In this document: one piece after another, positions 35,600-45,467 of the stretch
Position numbering within the stretch: the first letter of the stretch is position 1
Layout of the letters: each line of letters begins with the position of its first letter
Translations under genes and position numbers: made by a program
Notes under the pieces: model-generated
Told to the model about the DNA's origin: nothing
Databases searched by the model: none
Seen by the model: the letters and a program-made list of their open reading frames with translations, nothing else
Source: Prado023 sp963818445
Lineage (GTDB): Bacteria > Actinomycetota > Actinomycetes > S36-B12 > CAIYMF01
DNA: 64,000 bases
Direction: 5' to 3'
Assembly (NCBI GenBank): GCA_963818445.1
Contig: CAWFSG010000020.1
Span: forward strand, 1-64,000

Positions 35600-36556
35600 T
35601 CAGCGGAACGACAGGTGGACGTGGTCGTAGTGGTTGGCGGTGGCCGACCCACGGTCGGACATGCCGCGCCAGCCGTCGCCGGCCCGCTGCGTGGTCCAGA
35701 TCCGCTGCGCGTGGATGACCTCGGTGATGCCCAGGGCGGAGGCGTTGGCGCGCGCCCAGTTGGCGATCTCCTGGCCGGCTGCGCCACTGACCATCACGTC
35801 CAGCGCGCGCCCGGACGAGTGGTTGGCCGAGCCTGCGCGGTAGCCGCCGTAGGCGGTCACCTGCGGGAACCGGGCGCAGATCGCGCGGTGCGCGGCGATC
35901 GCGTTGGCCCCGAGGCCGCCCTCGACGCCGGAGCCGCTGGCGCACGCGGCGGACGACAGTCCACCGGACGCGGAGGCCTTCGGCTTGGACTTGGACAAGT
36001 ACTCGGCCGTGACCCAGCGCGGCTCGTCCTTGTAGATGATCTGGCGGAAGCCGTCCTCGGTGACGTCGGTGATCTTCACCTTGGCGGCTGCATCAATGAC
36101 TGTCACGACATCAGCGTCGGCATCGGGCGTCTCGCGAACCTTCAGCGCGACCTCCGTGTAGCGCGAGCCCACGACCTCGGGCTCCGGGTCGGGCTCCGGC
36201 GCGGCGTCCGCCGCGGGCTCGGCCGGAGCGTCAGTCGTCGCCGGCGTCACGTCGGATGTCGGGACCGGCCCGCGTGTGGCCGAACGCGACGACCGCACGA
36301 TCCGTTCCGCAGCCTTGCGGTCGCTGAGCGCGACGGGGCTGGCGCTGAACTGCGCCGGCGCAGCCGCTGTGGCACCGTACGTGCCGAGGGCGACGGGAGC
36401 GGTAGGGGAGCTCTGAGGCGCGGCGACGGCCGCACCTGTGGCGGTGAGCAGGGCCAGGGACATTGCGGCGGTGAGCACTCCGGCCCGGCGTGCCGGGGTG
36501 GTGCTTCGTTGGTTCGTTCGAGTATCGGGGCAGTCGGTTGAGTCGTGGCGACCCAT
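35600..36556 (-). CDS. Secreted SH3-domain cell-wall protein
   Basis: 318 residues. Signal peptide (AGVLTAAMSLALLTATGAAVAA), a Pro/Glu-rich spacer, an SH3-like domain (TEVALKVRETPDADADVVTV through RWVTAEYLSK, residues about 130-190), then a C-terminal domain of about 115 residues with GYRAGSANHSSGRALDVMV and HYDHVHLSFR. That His/Asp pattern resembles the ARB-07466/VanY-like fold, with H-x-x-x-R-x-x-D and H-x-H placed as possible metal ligands. Probably a peptidoglycan-binding or -cleaving enzyme. ATG 36556 follows AGGAAGG. Confidence 0.8.
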   Translation of the reverse strand: MGRHDSTDCPDTRTNQRSTTPARRAGVLTAAMSLALLTATGAAVAAPQSSPTAPVALGTYGATAAAPAQFSASPVALSDRKAAERIVRSSRSATRGPVPTSDVTPATTDAPAEPAADAAPEPDPEPEVVGSRYTEVALKVRETPDADADVVTVIDAAAKVKITDVTEDGFRQIIYKDEPRWVTAEYLSKSKPKASASGGLSSAACASGSGVEGGLGANAIAAHRAICARFPQVTAYGGYRAGSANHSSGRALDVMVSGAAGQEIANWARANASALGITEVIHAQRIWTTQRAGDGWRGMSDRGSATANHYDHVHLSFR

Positions 36557-36815
36557 GGCTGCAGCCTTCCTGTGGACGACGGCGGAGCCCGGGCAACTGG
36601 CCCGCGAGGGGCGTTGACAGGCCGCGATGGGGGCCTCTTCGGCGGCTGTTCGGCCATCCGGATCCGGGCGTGCCCTGTCCTCCTGCCCATCACCGGGGCC
36701 CGCGAAACTGTGACGCTCGTCTCAGCGGGGGTCCGTTGCCGCGCCACATGGGCGATCCGACGGGCGAGACTGACCGCCGTCGAGGAGACCTCAGCCCTCG
36801 GGGTGCCCGCGCTCG

Positions 36816-38576
36816 TCAGCCCTGTGAGGTGCCCGGTGCGTGCCCGTCCTGCTCGTCCTGCTCGGACGCGTCGGGGTCCTCGAGGGCAGCGTTGAGCGGG
36901 TCGACGACCTCGACCGGCTCGATCGCCACCTGATCGCGGCCAGCCCGCTTCGCCCGGTACAGGGCATGGTCGGCGCGGGACAGGGCGTCGTCGGTGTCGG
37001 TGGTCGAGGCCGCGAGCACCGCCCCGAGCGACACGGTCACCTTCACCTTGCCGATGTCGGTCTTGACCGGCCCGCTGGCAGCCTTCTGCACGTTGGTGGC
37101 CACAGAGAGCAGGGTCTCCTCGTCCGGGCACTGGTCGAGCACGATCACGAACTCGTCGCCACCGATGCGGCCCACGATGTCCTTGTGCCGGACCGCGCCC
37201 TTGAGCCGGTCGGCGACCGCGGCGATGACCACATCGCCGATGCGGTGGCCGAGCTGGTCGTTGATCTGCTTGAGGTTGTCGATGTCGCACCAGAGGACGC
37301 CGATGTGGTCCGCCGGGGCGGGGGTCAGTCCGAGCCGGGTCTCGAGTCGGGTGAGCAGGCTGGCGCGGTTGGCCAGGCCGGTCTGGATGTCGTGGGTCGC
37401 GCGGAACGTCAGGTCGGCCTGCATCCGGCGGGTCTCGGTCCGGTCGGCGAACTGGTGGACGAACAACTGGGGGTTGCCGACCTCGTCGCGCAGGATCCCG
37501 ACGGCGTGGTCGACCCAGACCTCACCCAGGGCGGACAGGAGGCGATGCTCGAGTCGCACGGTCTCGAGCTCGCCGAGGTGCAGCTCGGTGCGCAGGTCCT
37601 CGACCTGCTCGCGCTCGTCCTCGGGGATGAACTCGCGGAAGCGGTGACCGATCAGGCGGTCGGCACTGATGCCGAGGAGCTCGCACAGGGCGGGGTTGGC
37701 CTGCACGATCCGGTCGTGGGCATCGGCGACGGCCATCCCCTCCGGCGCGCCGTGCATGGCCATCCGGAACTGCTCCTCGCTGCGGGCCAGCTCCCGCTTC
37801 GCGCGCAGCTCCTCGGTGACGTCGCGAAGGCCGAAGGCCATCCCGGTGACCAGCCCGCCCTCGACGGTCAGGGCCCGCGCGGTCACCGACATGAACCGGT
37901 AGGCACCAGTGGTGGACCGGAAGCGGATCACCTCGTCGTGGATCTCCTCGCCATGGCGGATGCCTGCCAGCGACGCTGTGAACCGATCGAGGTCGGGACG
38001 GGCCACGAACGCGGTGATGGCCCGCCCGGCCAGCAGCCCTGTCTCCCACCCCAGAAGGGTCGTGACCGACGGGGAGACCCAGGTGATCAGTCCCTGCGGG
38101 TCGGTCTGCGCGACGACGTCGGTGGAGTTCTCGCTGAGGACCTGGAAGTGCCTGGCAGATGCGTGCAGCGTCTGCAGGTTCTCGACCTCGGCGGTGACGT
38201 CGGTGAACTGGGCCAGGAACTGCATGGGCAGCCCCGCGCGTCCCGGCGTTGGGGTGACCGTCAGGTCGACCCAGATCTGCGCCCCATCGGCGGCAAGGCA
38301 GCGCTGCCGCTGGGTGAACGACTCCGCCTCGTCGCGGCTGAGATCGGCCAGGGCCTTGGCGACGTTCGACCAGTCGTCGGGGTGCGTGATGTCGAACAGT
38401 CCTGAGCTGGCGAGGTCGCCGGCGGTGTGGCCGAGCAGGGAGCAGAGCCGTGGGTTGACCACGAGGAAGCGGCCGTCGAGCGAGGTGAGGGCCATGCCGA
38501 TCGCAGCGAGCTCGAACAGCTCAGCCTCGCCGCGTTGGGACGGCCGGGTGGCGCCATCCTCGGAGATCAACCTCAC
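36816..38576 (-). CDS. Triple-PAS diguanylate cyclase
   Basis: 586 residues, no membrane segment. PAS domains at about 15-130, 135-260 and 265-400 (ELAAIGMALTSLDGRFLVVN; VTEELRAKRELARSEEQFRM; ADAHDRIVQANPALCELLG), then a GGDEF domain with intact GRIGGDEF and an inhibitory RxxD (RHKD) five residues before it. It should make c-di-GMP in the cytoplasm under PAS control with product feedback. GTG 38576 is leaderless. It is a paralogue of 41067-42728, sharing the stretch from the second PAS to the GGDEF. Confidence 0.93.
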   Translation of the reverse strand: MRLISEDGATRPSQRGEAELFELAAIGMALTSLDGRFLVVNPRLCSLLGHTAGDLASSGLFDITHPDDWSNVAKALADLSRDEAESFTQRQRCLAADGAQIWVDLTVTPTPGRAGLPMQFLAQFTDVTAEVENLQTLHASARHFQVLSENSTDVVAQTDPQGLITWVSPSVTTLLGWETGLLAGRAITAFVARPDLDRFTASLAGIRHGEEIHDEVIRFRSTTGAYRFMSVTARALTVEGGLVTGMAFGLRDVTEELRAKRELARSEEQFRMAMHGAPEGMAVADAHDRIVQANPALCELLGISADRLIGHRFREFIPEDEREQVEDLRTELHLGELETVRLEHRLLSALGEVWVDHAVGILRDEVGNPQLFVHQFADRTETRRMQADLTFRATHDIQTGLANRASLLTRLETRLGLTPAPADHIGVLWCDIDNLKQINDQLGHRIGDVVIAAVADRLKGAVRHKDIVGRIGGDEFVIVLDQCPDEETLLSVATNVQKAASGPVKTDIGKVKVTVSLGAVLAASTTDTDDALSRADHALYRAKRAGRDQVAIEPVEVVDPLNAALEDPDASEQDEQDGHAPGTSQG

Positions 38577-38582
38577 GCGCCC

Positions 38583-38588
38583 AGAGTA
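38583..38588 (-). promoter_or_regulatory. Leaderless -10 of the triple-PAS cyclase
   Basis: TACTCT plus six bases (GGGCGC) before GTG 38576. Confidence 0.5.
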
Positions 38589-38747
38589 CGAGGCAATGCG
38601 GACATATCAGAAGGTCAGTGGTTGCGCCGAACGGGTGGTTTGCGTCGACTTGTTGCCGAATCCCGTCACTCTCGGCGAAGCAATCGGCCTCAGACTCCGG
38701 AATCCGCACTCCGTGAAAGGGAGACGCGACCAGCGAGCCGGACCCTC

Positions 38748-40838
38748 TCAGCGGCGACGGCCGCTCAGGAGGTTGCGGACCTCGGCGAGCTCCTCGTGCA
38801 GCGGCACCGCCTGCAGCCAGTCGGCAAGGCCGGAGGCGGGCAGCGCCCTCGACCACAGGTAGCCCTGGCCCATCGTGGCACCGAGGGACTGCAGGATCTC
38901 GAGCTGCTCACGGGTCTCCACGCCCTCGGCGATCACCCCGAGCCCCAGCGAGTCGGCCATGTTGATGATGGCATCGACGATCGACAGGTCGGAGGAGTCC
39001 CGGCCGAGTCCGTCGACGAAGGAACGGTCGACCTTCAGCGCGGTCACGGGGAGCTTCTTGAGCCGCGCCAACGATGAGTACCCGGTGCCGAAGTCGTCGA
39101 TGATCAGGTGCACACCCAGCTGCCGCAGGGAGTCCAGTGTCGAGGTCGAGGCATCAACGGAGCTCATCACCGCGGTCTCGGTGATCTCCAGGTGCAGGTT
39201 CCCCGCGGGCACCCCGGTCTCGGCAAGGGCCCGGGTGACCTTGTGGATGAGGTCGGGATCCGTCAGCTGCCGCGGTGACAGGTTGACTGCCATCCACAGG
39301 TCCCGAGCCTCGGGCATCTCACGGCGCATGTGCTGCAGCTGGCCGAGAGCGGTCTCGAGCATCCAGGCACCGAGCGGCAGGATCAGGCCGGTGTCCTCGG
39401 CCAGGGGGATGAACTGGTCCGGCCCGATCAGACCACGCTCCGGGTGCTCCCAGCGAACCAGGGCCTCCATGCCCACGGCCTCGCCGGTCGTGAGGTCCAC
39501 CACCGGTTGGTAGTGCGCGCGCAGCTCATTGCGCTCGAGTGCGCGGCGCAGGCCCAGCTGGTCGTCGAGGCGGGCCGTGGCCTGGTCGAGCATCGTCTGG
39601 TGGAAGTGCGCCGCCTGGTCGCGCCCCGCGCTCTTGGCCCGGAACATCGCCGAGTCGGCCTCGCGGATCAGGGACTGGGCGCTCGCCCCGGGGGTGGCCG
39701 GTGCGACTCCGATGCTCGCGGTCAGGGTGACCTCGTGCGTGGCGATCGTGAACGGCCGGGCGATGGTCTGCCGGATCATCTCGACCAGCAGCTCGAGCTC
39801 GGGATCGCGAATCCCCTCGCAGACGATCGCGAACTCGTCACCGCTGAACCGGGAGAGCGTGTCGCCGGGCCGGATCACCTGGGTGAGCCTCTCGGCCACG
39901 TCCTGGAGCAGGGCATCGCCGATCCCATGACCGAGACCGTCGTTGACGGTCTTGAACGAGTCGAGGTCGAGGAGCAGGACGACCAGCCGCTCCCCGCGGC
40001 GCGGTGTCCGTGCGAGCCCGGCCTCGATCCGATCGGCCAGCAGGGTCTGGTTGGGCAGGCCCGTGAGCTGGTCGTGGAGGGCCTCATGGGCTCGCTTCTC
40101 GGCCAGCTGCTCGCGCTCCTGGGACATCTGCGCCGTGAGGTGCACCGCGAGCAGTGGGGGGACCAGCAGGGGCAGGATGACCCACGTACCTGGATGGATC
40201 GCGACGACGGCGACGAGCGGTGACAGGGTGAGGACCGCGAACGTGGAGACTGTGTAGAACCAGAAGTCCTCCGTGAAGGACTCCCACCAGGTCTGGCCCT
40301 CGGCGAGCCCGGCCACGATCGCGAGATTCACCAGGTGGTAGACGACCCAGGACAGGGCGACCAGCACGAGATCCCGAGGCGTGATCGCGCCGGCGTCGGT
40401 CGTCGGCCATCCGCCCTGACGCAGGACCGCCCAGGCGGCGAGCACGGACAGCGTGTAGTTGCCCACGTTGAAGAACAGCTTCCACGCGACCTTGCGCCCG
40501 AGGAGCTCGCTCATGAGGGTGGCCCCCGCCATCAGCACCAGCGCCGGCCAGGGGCCCCACAGGTACAGGGTTGCGAAGACGAAGGCCTGCGAGATCGAGA
40601 TCGGGTCACCCTCGAACCGATTCATCATGATGGGGCGCAGCTCCGTGACGACCACCAGGATGGCCATCATCACCAGGGGTTTGATCGCGTCCTCGGCCCG
40701 GAGCTCGTTGATGTCCCTGGGCAACTGGCCCAGCGCGAACAGCGCGACCCCGCAGCCGCCGATCACGCTCCCGAACCAGGCGGTCCGGAAGACGGCCGGA
40801 TGCCGAGCGTTCAACGCGCTCGACCGCATCCCGGCCAT
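38748..40838 (-). CDS. Membrane GGDEF-EAL bifunctional c-di-GMP protein
   Basis: 696 residues. An N-terminal membrane module of about seven helices (residues 20-235), a GGDEF domain with RFSGDEF (first Gly replaced by Ser, still seen in active cyclases), then an EAL phosphodiesterase domain with EALVRW, VNLSPRQL, DDFGTGYSS, KVDRSFV and AEGVET, so the metal-binding residues look intact. It may both make and degrade c-di-GMP. ATG 40838 follows GAGGAGAG. It sits between the two PAS-GGDEF paralogues on the same strand. Confidence 0.93.
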   Translation of the reverse strand: MAGMRSSALNARHPAVFRTAWFGSVIGGCGVALFALGQLPRDINELRAEDAIKPLVMMAILVVVTELRPIMMNRFEGDPISISQAFVFATLYLWGPWPALVLMAGATLMSELLGRKVAWKLFFNVGNYTLSVLAAWAVLRQGGWPTTDAGAITPRDLVLVALSWVVYHLVNLAIVAGLAEGQTWWESFTEDFWFYTVSTFAVLTLSPLVAVVAIHPGTWVILPLLVPPLLAVHLTAQMSQEREQLAEKRAHEALHDQLTGLPNQTLLADRIEAGLARTPRRGERLVVLLLDLDSFKTVNDGLGHGIGDALLQDVAERLTQVIRPGDTLSRFSGDEFAIVCEGIRDPELELLVEMIRQTIARPFTIATHEVTLTASIGVAPATPGASAQSLIREADSAMFRAKSAGRDQAAHFHQTMLDQATARLDDQLGLRRALERNELRAHYQPVVDLTTGEAVGMEALVRWEHPERGLIGPDQFIPLAEDTGLILPLGAWMLETALGQLQHMRREMPEARDLWMAVNLSPRQLTDPDLIHKVTRALAETGVPAGNLHLEITETAVMSSVDASTSTLDSLRQLGVHLIIDDFGTGYSSLARLKKLPVTALKVDRSFVDGLGRDSSDLSIVDAIINMADSLGLGVIAEGVETREQLEILQSLGATMGQGYLWSRALPASGLADWLQAVPLHEELAEVRNLLSGRRR

Positions 40839-41066
40839 CTCGCTCTCCTCTCAGAGAGTAATCGCTTCATGGCGCACGGTAATGGATCATGTGCGCCAAC
40901 ACAACATGTCGGGCATATCATCACGCATTGGGCGCATGGCACATGACCCGCCACGACATTCCCGGGCATCAACATGGCAGGTCACGAGGCGTTCCAAGGG
41001 CGGATTCATCGTATTCCACGACATTTCGCCGGAATGATGAACCGTGCCCACGCACCGAGACCGCGA

Positions 41067-42728
41067 TCAGGAGTCGGTGAGCCCTTCGACGCCGATCCGG
41101 TTCCCGCCCGAGCGCTTCGCCCGGTACAGCGCCTCGTCGGCGCGGCGCAGCGCCTCATCGGTCTCGGCCGTGGACTCGGCCAGCACGGCGCCGACTGAGA
41201 TGCTCACGTCGATGGCACCCATGGACGTCTCGACGGGATGGCTGGCGGCGGACTGGACGTTGCGGGCGACCAGCGCGAGCTCGTCGATCGAGCTGCAGTG
41301 GTCGAGCACGATGAAGAACTCGTCGCCGCCGTATCGCGCGACCTCGTCCTGACGACGCACAGCCCGCTCCAGGCGGTTGGCGACCGCGGAGATGACGGCG
41401 TCGCCGACGAGGTGGCCGTACCGGTCGTTGATCGGCTTCAGGTTGTCGATGTCGCAGAACAGCACCCCCACGGTGCTCGCGGACTCCGGTGGCATCCCCA
41501 GGCGCTGGGCCAGGCGGGTCTTGAGGGACTCCTTGTTGGCCAGCCCGGTCTGCAGGTCGTGGCTGGCCTTGTACGTCAGGTCGGCCTCCAGCCGGCGGGC
41601 AGCGGTCCGGTCGGCGAACTGGTGGACGAACAGCGCCGGGTTGCCGAGGTCGTCGCGCATGATCCCGACCGAATGATCGACCCACACCTCGCTCGTGAGG
41701 CTGGTCAGTCGGTGCTGGCATCGCTCGATGGCGATGTTGCCCCAGAGCAGGCGCTCACGCCACTGGTCGACCTGCTCGCGCTCCTCCTCGGGGATGTACT
41801 CCCGGAACCGGTGACCGATCAGTGCCTGGCTCGACGTCCCCAGCAGCTCGCACAGTGCCGGGTTGACCTGCACGATCCGGTCCTGGGAGTCGGTGACGGC
41901 CATGCCCTCGGGCGCGCCGAGCATGGCCATCCGGAACTGCTCCTCGCTGCGCGCGAGCTCTCGCTTGGCCCGCAGCTCCTCGGTCACGTCGCGCATGGCG
42001 ATGGCGGTGCGCCGCCCAGTCCCGGTGTCCGCAACCGGGCGGGCGGTGACGGACATGTAGCGGTAGGCACCGGAGCTCGAGCGGAACCGGACGGTGCGCG
42101 TGGTCGCCTCCTGGCCCGGCTCCGAGCCGGCCAGCGCGTCGGCGAACCCCTGGAGGTCCTCGTGGGCGATCAGCCTGGTGATCTCGCGCCCGATGATCTC
42201 GGCGGAGTCGGACTCCGGACCCAGGACGGCCCGGACCGAGGGCGAGGCCCACGTGATCCGACCTGCATCGTCGATGAGGGTCACGACGTCAAGGACGTTC
42301 TCGCTCATCACCTCGAGCGAGACCTGCGTCTGCACCGAGCTCGTCACGTCGACCGCTTGGGCGAGGATCTCCGGCCCCCGGTCGCCCTCGGCGGACAGCA
42401 GGCTCAGCGACACATGCAGCCAGCTCCCGGGGGTCGGGCCCTGGACCCGGGCCATGGAGATCGGCTGGTCGCCGAGGGCCGCCAGGGCGTCAGCCATCCG
42501 CTCCCGGTCGGACTCATGCACCAACTCGGCGACGGACTGGCCGACCAGCTCGGCCTCGGGGAACCCGACGAGGTCGAGCATTGCCCGATTCACCCACAGC
42601 AGGGTTCCGTCGGTGCCGATCAGTGCCGCCCCGACGGCCGCACCCTCATGCGCACGCCGCACCCAGGAGGACACGCCCGCCTGCGCAGGATGCGTGTTCG
42701 GGTCATGGGTCTGCTGGGTGGCGGCCAC
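41067..42728 (-). CDS. PAS-GGDEF diguanylate cyclase
   Basis: 553 residues, cytoplasmic. PAS modules (EGAAVGAALIGTDGTLLWVN; LIDDAGRITWASPSVRAVLG; TDSQDRIVQVNPALCELLG) followed by a GGDEF domain with ARYGGDEF and an RxxD (RRQD) inhibitory site five residues upstream. It aligns throughout with the 36816-38576 protein, including the linker VTEELRAKRELARSEEQF, so it arose by duplication. GTG 42728 is leaderless. Confidence 0.93.
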   Translation of the reverse strand: MAATQQTHDPNTHPAQAGVSSWVRRAHEGAAVGAALIGTDGTLLWVNRAMLDLVGFPEAELVGQSVAELVHESDRERMADALAALGDQPISMARVQGPTPGSWLHVSLSLLSAEGDRGPEILAQAVDVTSSVQTQVSLEVMSENVLDVVTLIDDAGRITWASPSVRAVLGPESDSAEIIGREITRLIAHEDLQGFADALAGSEPGQEATTRTVRFRSSSGAYRYMSVTARPVADTGTGRRTAIAMRDVTEELRAKRELARSEEQFRMAMLGAPEGMAVTDSQDRIVQVNPALCELLGTSSQALIGHRFREYIPEEEREQVDQWRERLLWGNIAIERCQHRLTSLTSEVWVDHSVGIMRDDLGNPALFVHQFADRTAARRLEADLTYKASHDLQTGLANKESLKTRLAQRLGMPPESASTVGVLFCDIDNLKPINDRYGHLVGDAVISAVANRLERAVRRQDEVARYGGDEFFIVLDHCSSIDELALVARNVQSAASHPVETSMGAIDVSISVGAVLAESTAETDEALRRADEALYRAKRSGGNRIGVEGLTDS

Positions 42729-42734
42729 GGGATC

Positions 42735-42740
42735 ACTCTA
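42735..42740 (-). promoter_or_regulatory. Leaderless -10 of the PAS-GGDEF gene
   Basis: TAGAGT plus six bases (GATCCC) before GTG 42728, the same geometry as its paralogue. Confidence 0.5.
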
Positions 42741-42933
42741 GGGCGGCGATCTGACATCCGGGCGGCGCGGCACGAGCCCCCGGCCGTGGACGTTGACCGG
42801 CCGGCACTGCACGGCCATGCTGGGCGCGACGGCCCCGAGGGGGGCTCGCGGGAGGATGCCAGATGCCCACGCTGGACGTCGGCGCGGCCCGGGCGCGCTC
42901 CCGCCCGTGGGCGCGGTCCTGAGGCCGGGTCGG

Positions 42934-44508
42934 ATGCGGATCGACCTGAACGCCGACCTCGGCGAGGGCGTCGGCGACGACGAGGCGCTGCTGGCGATCG
43001 TCACGTCGGCCAACATCGCCACGGGCGCGCATGCCGGCGGGGGAGCACTGCTGGCGCGAGCCGTCGCCGCGGCCGCTCGACACGGGGTTGCCATCGGCGC
43101 GCACCCGTCCTACCGGGACCGGGTCGGGTTCGGTCGGGCCTCGCACCTCGGCGTGCTCCACCGCGACCTGTCGGCGCGCTCGCACCTGGTCGGTGACCTC
43201 GTCGAGCAGATCATCGGGGTGGCTCACGAGGCTGCCCGTCACGGGGCTCCGCTGGCCCACGTCAAGGCCCACGGCTCGCTCTACAACGAGGCGGTCCACG
43301 ACCCGGTGGCCGCACAGGTCGTGGCCGACGCGGTCCTCGGCGCCGAGCATGTCCTCGGGCACGGCATCGCCCTGATGACCCAGCCGGGCGGGGAACTGGC
43401 ACGTGTCGCAGCCGGTCGGGGGATGGTGGTCATCCCCGAGGGGTTCGCCGACCGCGGGTACCTGAGCACCGGGCAGCTCGTGCCCCGCAGCGAGCCCCGC
43501 GCCGTCCACCGGGACACCGGCTCGATGGTCGCGCAGGCCCTGGACCTGGCGGGCGGCCACGTCACCCCGGTGGACGGACCTCGCATCGCGGTCGAGGTGC
43601 GGTCGCTGTGCGTCCATGGGGACACTCCGGGGGCCGTGGCGGCCGCGCGCGAGATTCGCGCGGCGCTGGAGGCGCAGGGCTGGCAGGTGGTGGCGCACGG
43701 CTGGGATCCGGGTGGGCTGGCGCCCGCGGACGTGGGGCAGGGGGCGCCTGCGGCTGCCGCAGGAGGGTCGCCAGCGGCTTCCGGGGGTCGGGATCGGATC
43801 CTGACCGGTCCCCGGGCCGGTGGAGCCGGGGGAGTCGGCGGTGAGCCGGTCTCGATCCGCCCGTTCGGCGACAGGGCGCTGCTGGTCGAGCCATCCGGGA
43901 GTGGGGCTCCGGATACCGAGTGGGTGCTGCGCGTGGCCGCCCGAGCGCGCCGGCAGTGGCCCCAGGTGACCGTCGTCCCGGGGCTGGCCAGCGTGCTGGT
44001 GGCCTTCGAGCGCCCGTCGGATCGACCCGATCCCCGAGGTCCCGACGTTCGCGCCGTCTTCCCGGGTGACGGGTGGGCCGGCGACGGAACTGCGCCCCTC
44101 GACGACGGTGACCTCGTGGCTCCCCGGTTCCACACCCTTCCCACCCGCTACGACGGCCCCGACCTCGCGGACGTGGCCGCGATGCTCCGGCTCCCGTCCG
44201 CCGAGGTCGTGCGGCGCCATGGCCAGGCAACCTGGACAGTGGCGGCGATCGGCTTCTCACCGGGGTTCGGCTACCTGACCACCCCCGATCCGCTCTTCGT
44301 CGGGGTCGGACGTCGCGCGGACCCGCGCCCCCGGGTCCCCCGGGGGTCCGTTGCCCTGGCCGCCCAGATGTGTGCCGTGTACCCGTCGGCGACCCCGGGT
44401 GGGTGGCAGCTCATCGGGTCCACCACCGCCGAGTTGTTCGACGAGAACGCCGAGCACCCGGCCCTGCTCCGGGTCGGCGACCGTGTCACGTTCGTCGAGG
44501 TGCCCTGA
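42934..44508 (+). CDS. pxpA: 5-oxoprolinase subunits A and B fused (PxpA-PxpB)
   Basis: 524 residues. Residues 1-250 are the LamB/YcsF family PxpA: DLNADLGEG, HPSYRDR, HVKAHGSLYNEA and FADRGYL. A Gly/Ala-rich linker (about 250-300) leads to PxpB (KipI/AHS1-like, about 302-524): IRPFGDRALLVEP, FSPGFGYL, PRVPRGSVALAAQM, STPGGWQLIG-type end. The PxpABC complex hydrolyses 5-oxoproline to glutamate with ATP. The two subunits are normally separate genes; no stop or start codon interrupts this frame. ATG 42934. Its stop overlaps the pxpC start (TGATG). Confidence 0.88.
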   Translation: MRIDLNADLGEGVGDDEALLAIVTSANIATGAHAGGGALLARAVAAAARHGVAIGAHPSYRDRVGFGRASHLGVLHRDLSARSHLVGDLVEQIIGVAHEAARHGAPLAHVKAHGSLYNEAVHDPVAAQVVADAVLGAEHVLGHGIALMTQPGGELARVAAGRGMVVIPEGFADRGYLSTGQLVPRSEPRAVHRDTGSMVAQALDLAGGHVTPVDGPRIAVEVRSLCVHGDTPGAVAAAREIRAALEAQGWQVVAHGWDPGGLAPADVGQGAPAAAAGGSPAASGGRDRILTGPRAGGAGGVGGEPVSIRPFGDRALLVEPSGSGAPDTEWVLRVAARARRQWPQVTVVPGLASVLVAFERPSDRPDPRGPDVRAVFPGDGWAGDGTAPLDDGDLVAPRFHTLPTRYDGPDLADVAAMLRLPSAEVVRRHGQATWTVAAIGFSPGFGYLTTPDPLFVGVGRRADPRPRVPRGSVALAAQMCAVYPSATPGGWQLIGSTTAELFDENAEHPALLRVGDRVTFVEVP

Positions 44509-45379
44509 TGGCTGGCCTGCTCGTGGTGGGGCTGTCGGGGTCGGCCCTGTTCCAGGACGGCGGGCGCCACCACGTCGACAGCGGGGTGCCGGTCTCGGGA
44601 GCCTTCGACCGGCATGCGCACGCGGCAGCAACCGCCCTCGTGGGCGGGGCACCCGAGCAGGCCTCCCTCGAGATCGTCGGGATCATCGAGGTGGTGCCGG
44701 ACCAGCCCATGACCTGCGCGGTGACCGGGCAGGCGACGCTGATGGTCGACGGCCGGCCGGCCGCACCCTGGACGGCCCTGGACGTGCCGGCAGGCGCCGG
44801 GTGCAGGTCCACGCTGGGGGCCGGGCGTATCTGAGCGTGGCTGGTGGGTTCCAGCCCGCTCCCGTGCTCGGGTCGCGCTCCACCTGCCTGCTCGGGCCGA
44901 TCGGACCGGCCCCGGTGGGGATCGGCGACCGGCTCCCGCTGGCAGGGACCGCCACGTCGGGGACGGCGGGGGACTTCGTCCGGGCTCCGGAACGGCGCTC
45001 GGGGGTGCGCGTGGTCCCGGGGCCGCACCTTCAGATCTCCTCCTGCGACGTGCGCGTCCTGGCGGCCTCCCGGATCGGCGTGCGGCTCACGGCGGGCCGG
45101 GTGGCGGGCGAGGTGGCGGGGTCCGGGTCCGACCTGCCCTCGCTGGGCGTCCTGCCCGGAGCCGTGCAGGTCCTGCCGTCGGGCGACTGGATGCTGCTCG
45201 GCCCCGACGCCGGAACGATGGGCGGCTACCCGGTCGCGGGCGTCGTCGCGACCGCCGATCTCAGCACCTGGGCCCACGTGCTCATCGACGACGTCGTGCA
45301 CCTCGAGGTCATCGACAGTGGCGATGCTCCGGATCCGGACGTGCCGTCCGTCGTGCGGGTGCAGGGACTGGGAGGTTAG
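44508..45379 (+). CDS. pxpC: 5-oxoprolinase subunit C (one frameshift)
   Basis: About 290 residues, the normal PxpC/KipA (AHS2) length. First part: GSALFQDGGRHHVDSGVPVSGAFDRHAH; after a one-base loss near 44796 the frame continues GRAYLSVAGGFQPAPVLGSRST, DWMLLGPDAGTMGGYPVAGVV. The first frame would otherwise stop at 44834. It is translationally coupled to pxpAB by a one-base overlap. With the fused gene it forms a complete ATP-dependent 5-oxoprolinase. Confidence 0.85.
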
Positions 45380-45467
45380 GTGCCAGCCCGGCCCGCCTCC
45401 GCGTTCTGGTCGATACGCCAGACCCGACCCCACGTCGCCGGCCGACCCTCCGGACGGCCCCAGCGCC

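Noticed and set aside
36557..36815. c-di-AMP (ydaO-type) riboswitch before the secreted SH3 cell-wall gene
   Set aside because: Actinobacterial wall hydrolases often have one, but I could not find the conserved core segments.
36840..38405. 521-codon plus-strand frame
   Set aside because: Shadow of the PAS-GGDEF gene, caused by high-GC third positions.
41238..43196. 652-codon plus-strand frame
   Set aside because: Shadow of the second PAS-GGDEF gene running into the pxpA region in the wrong frame.
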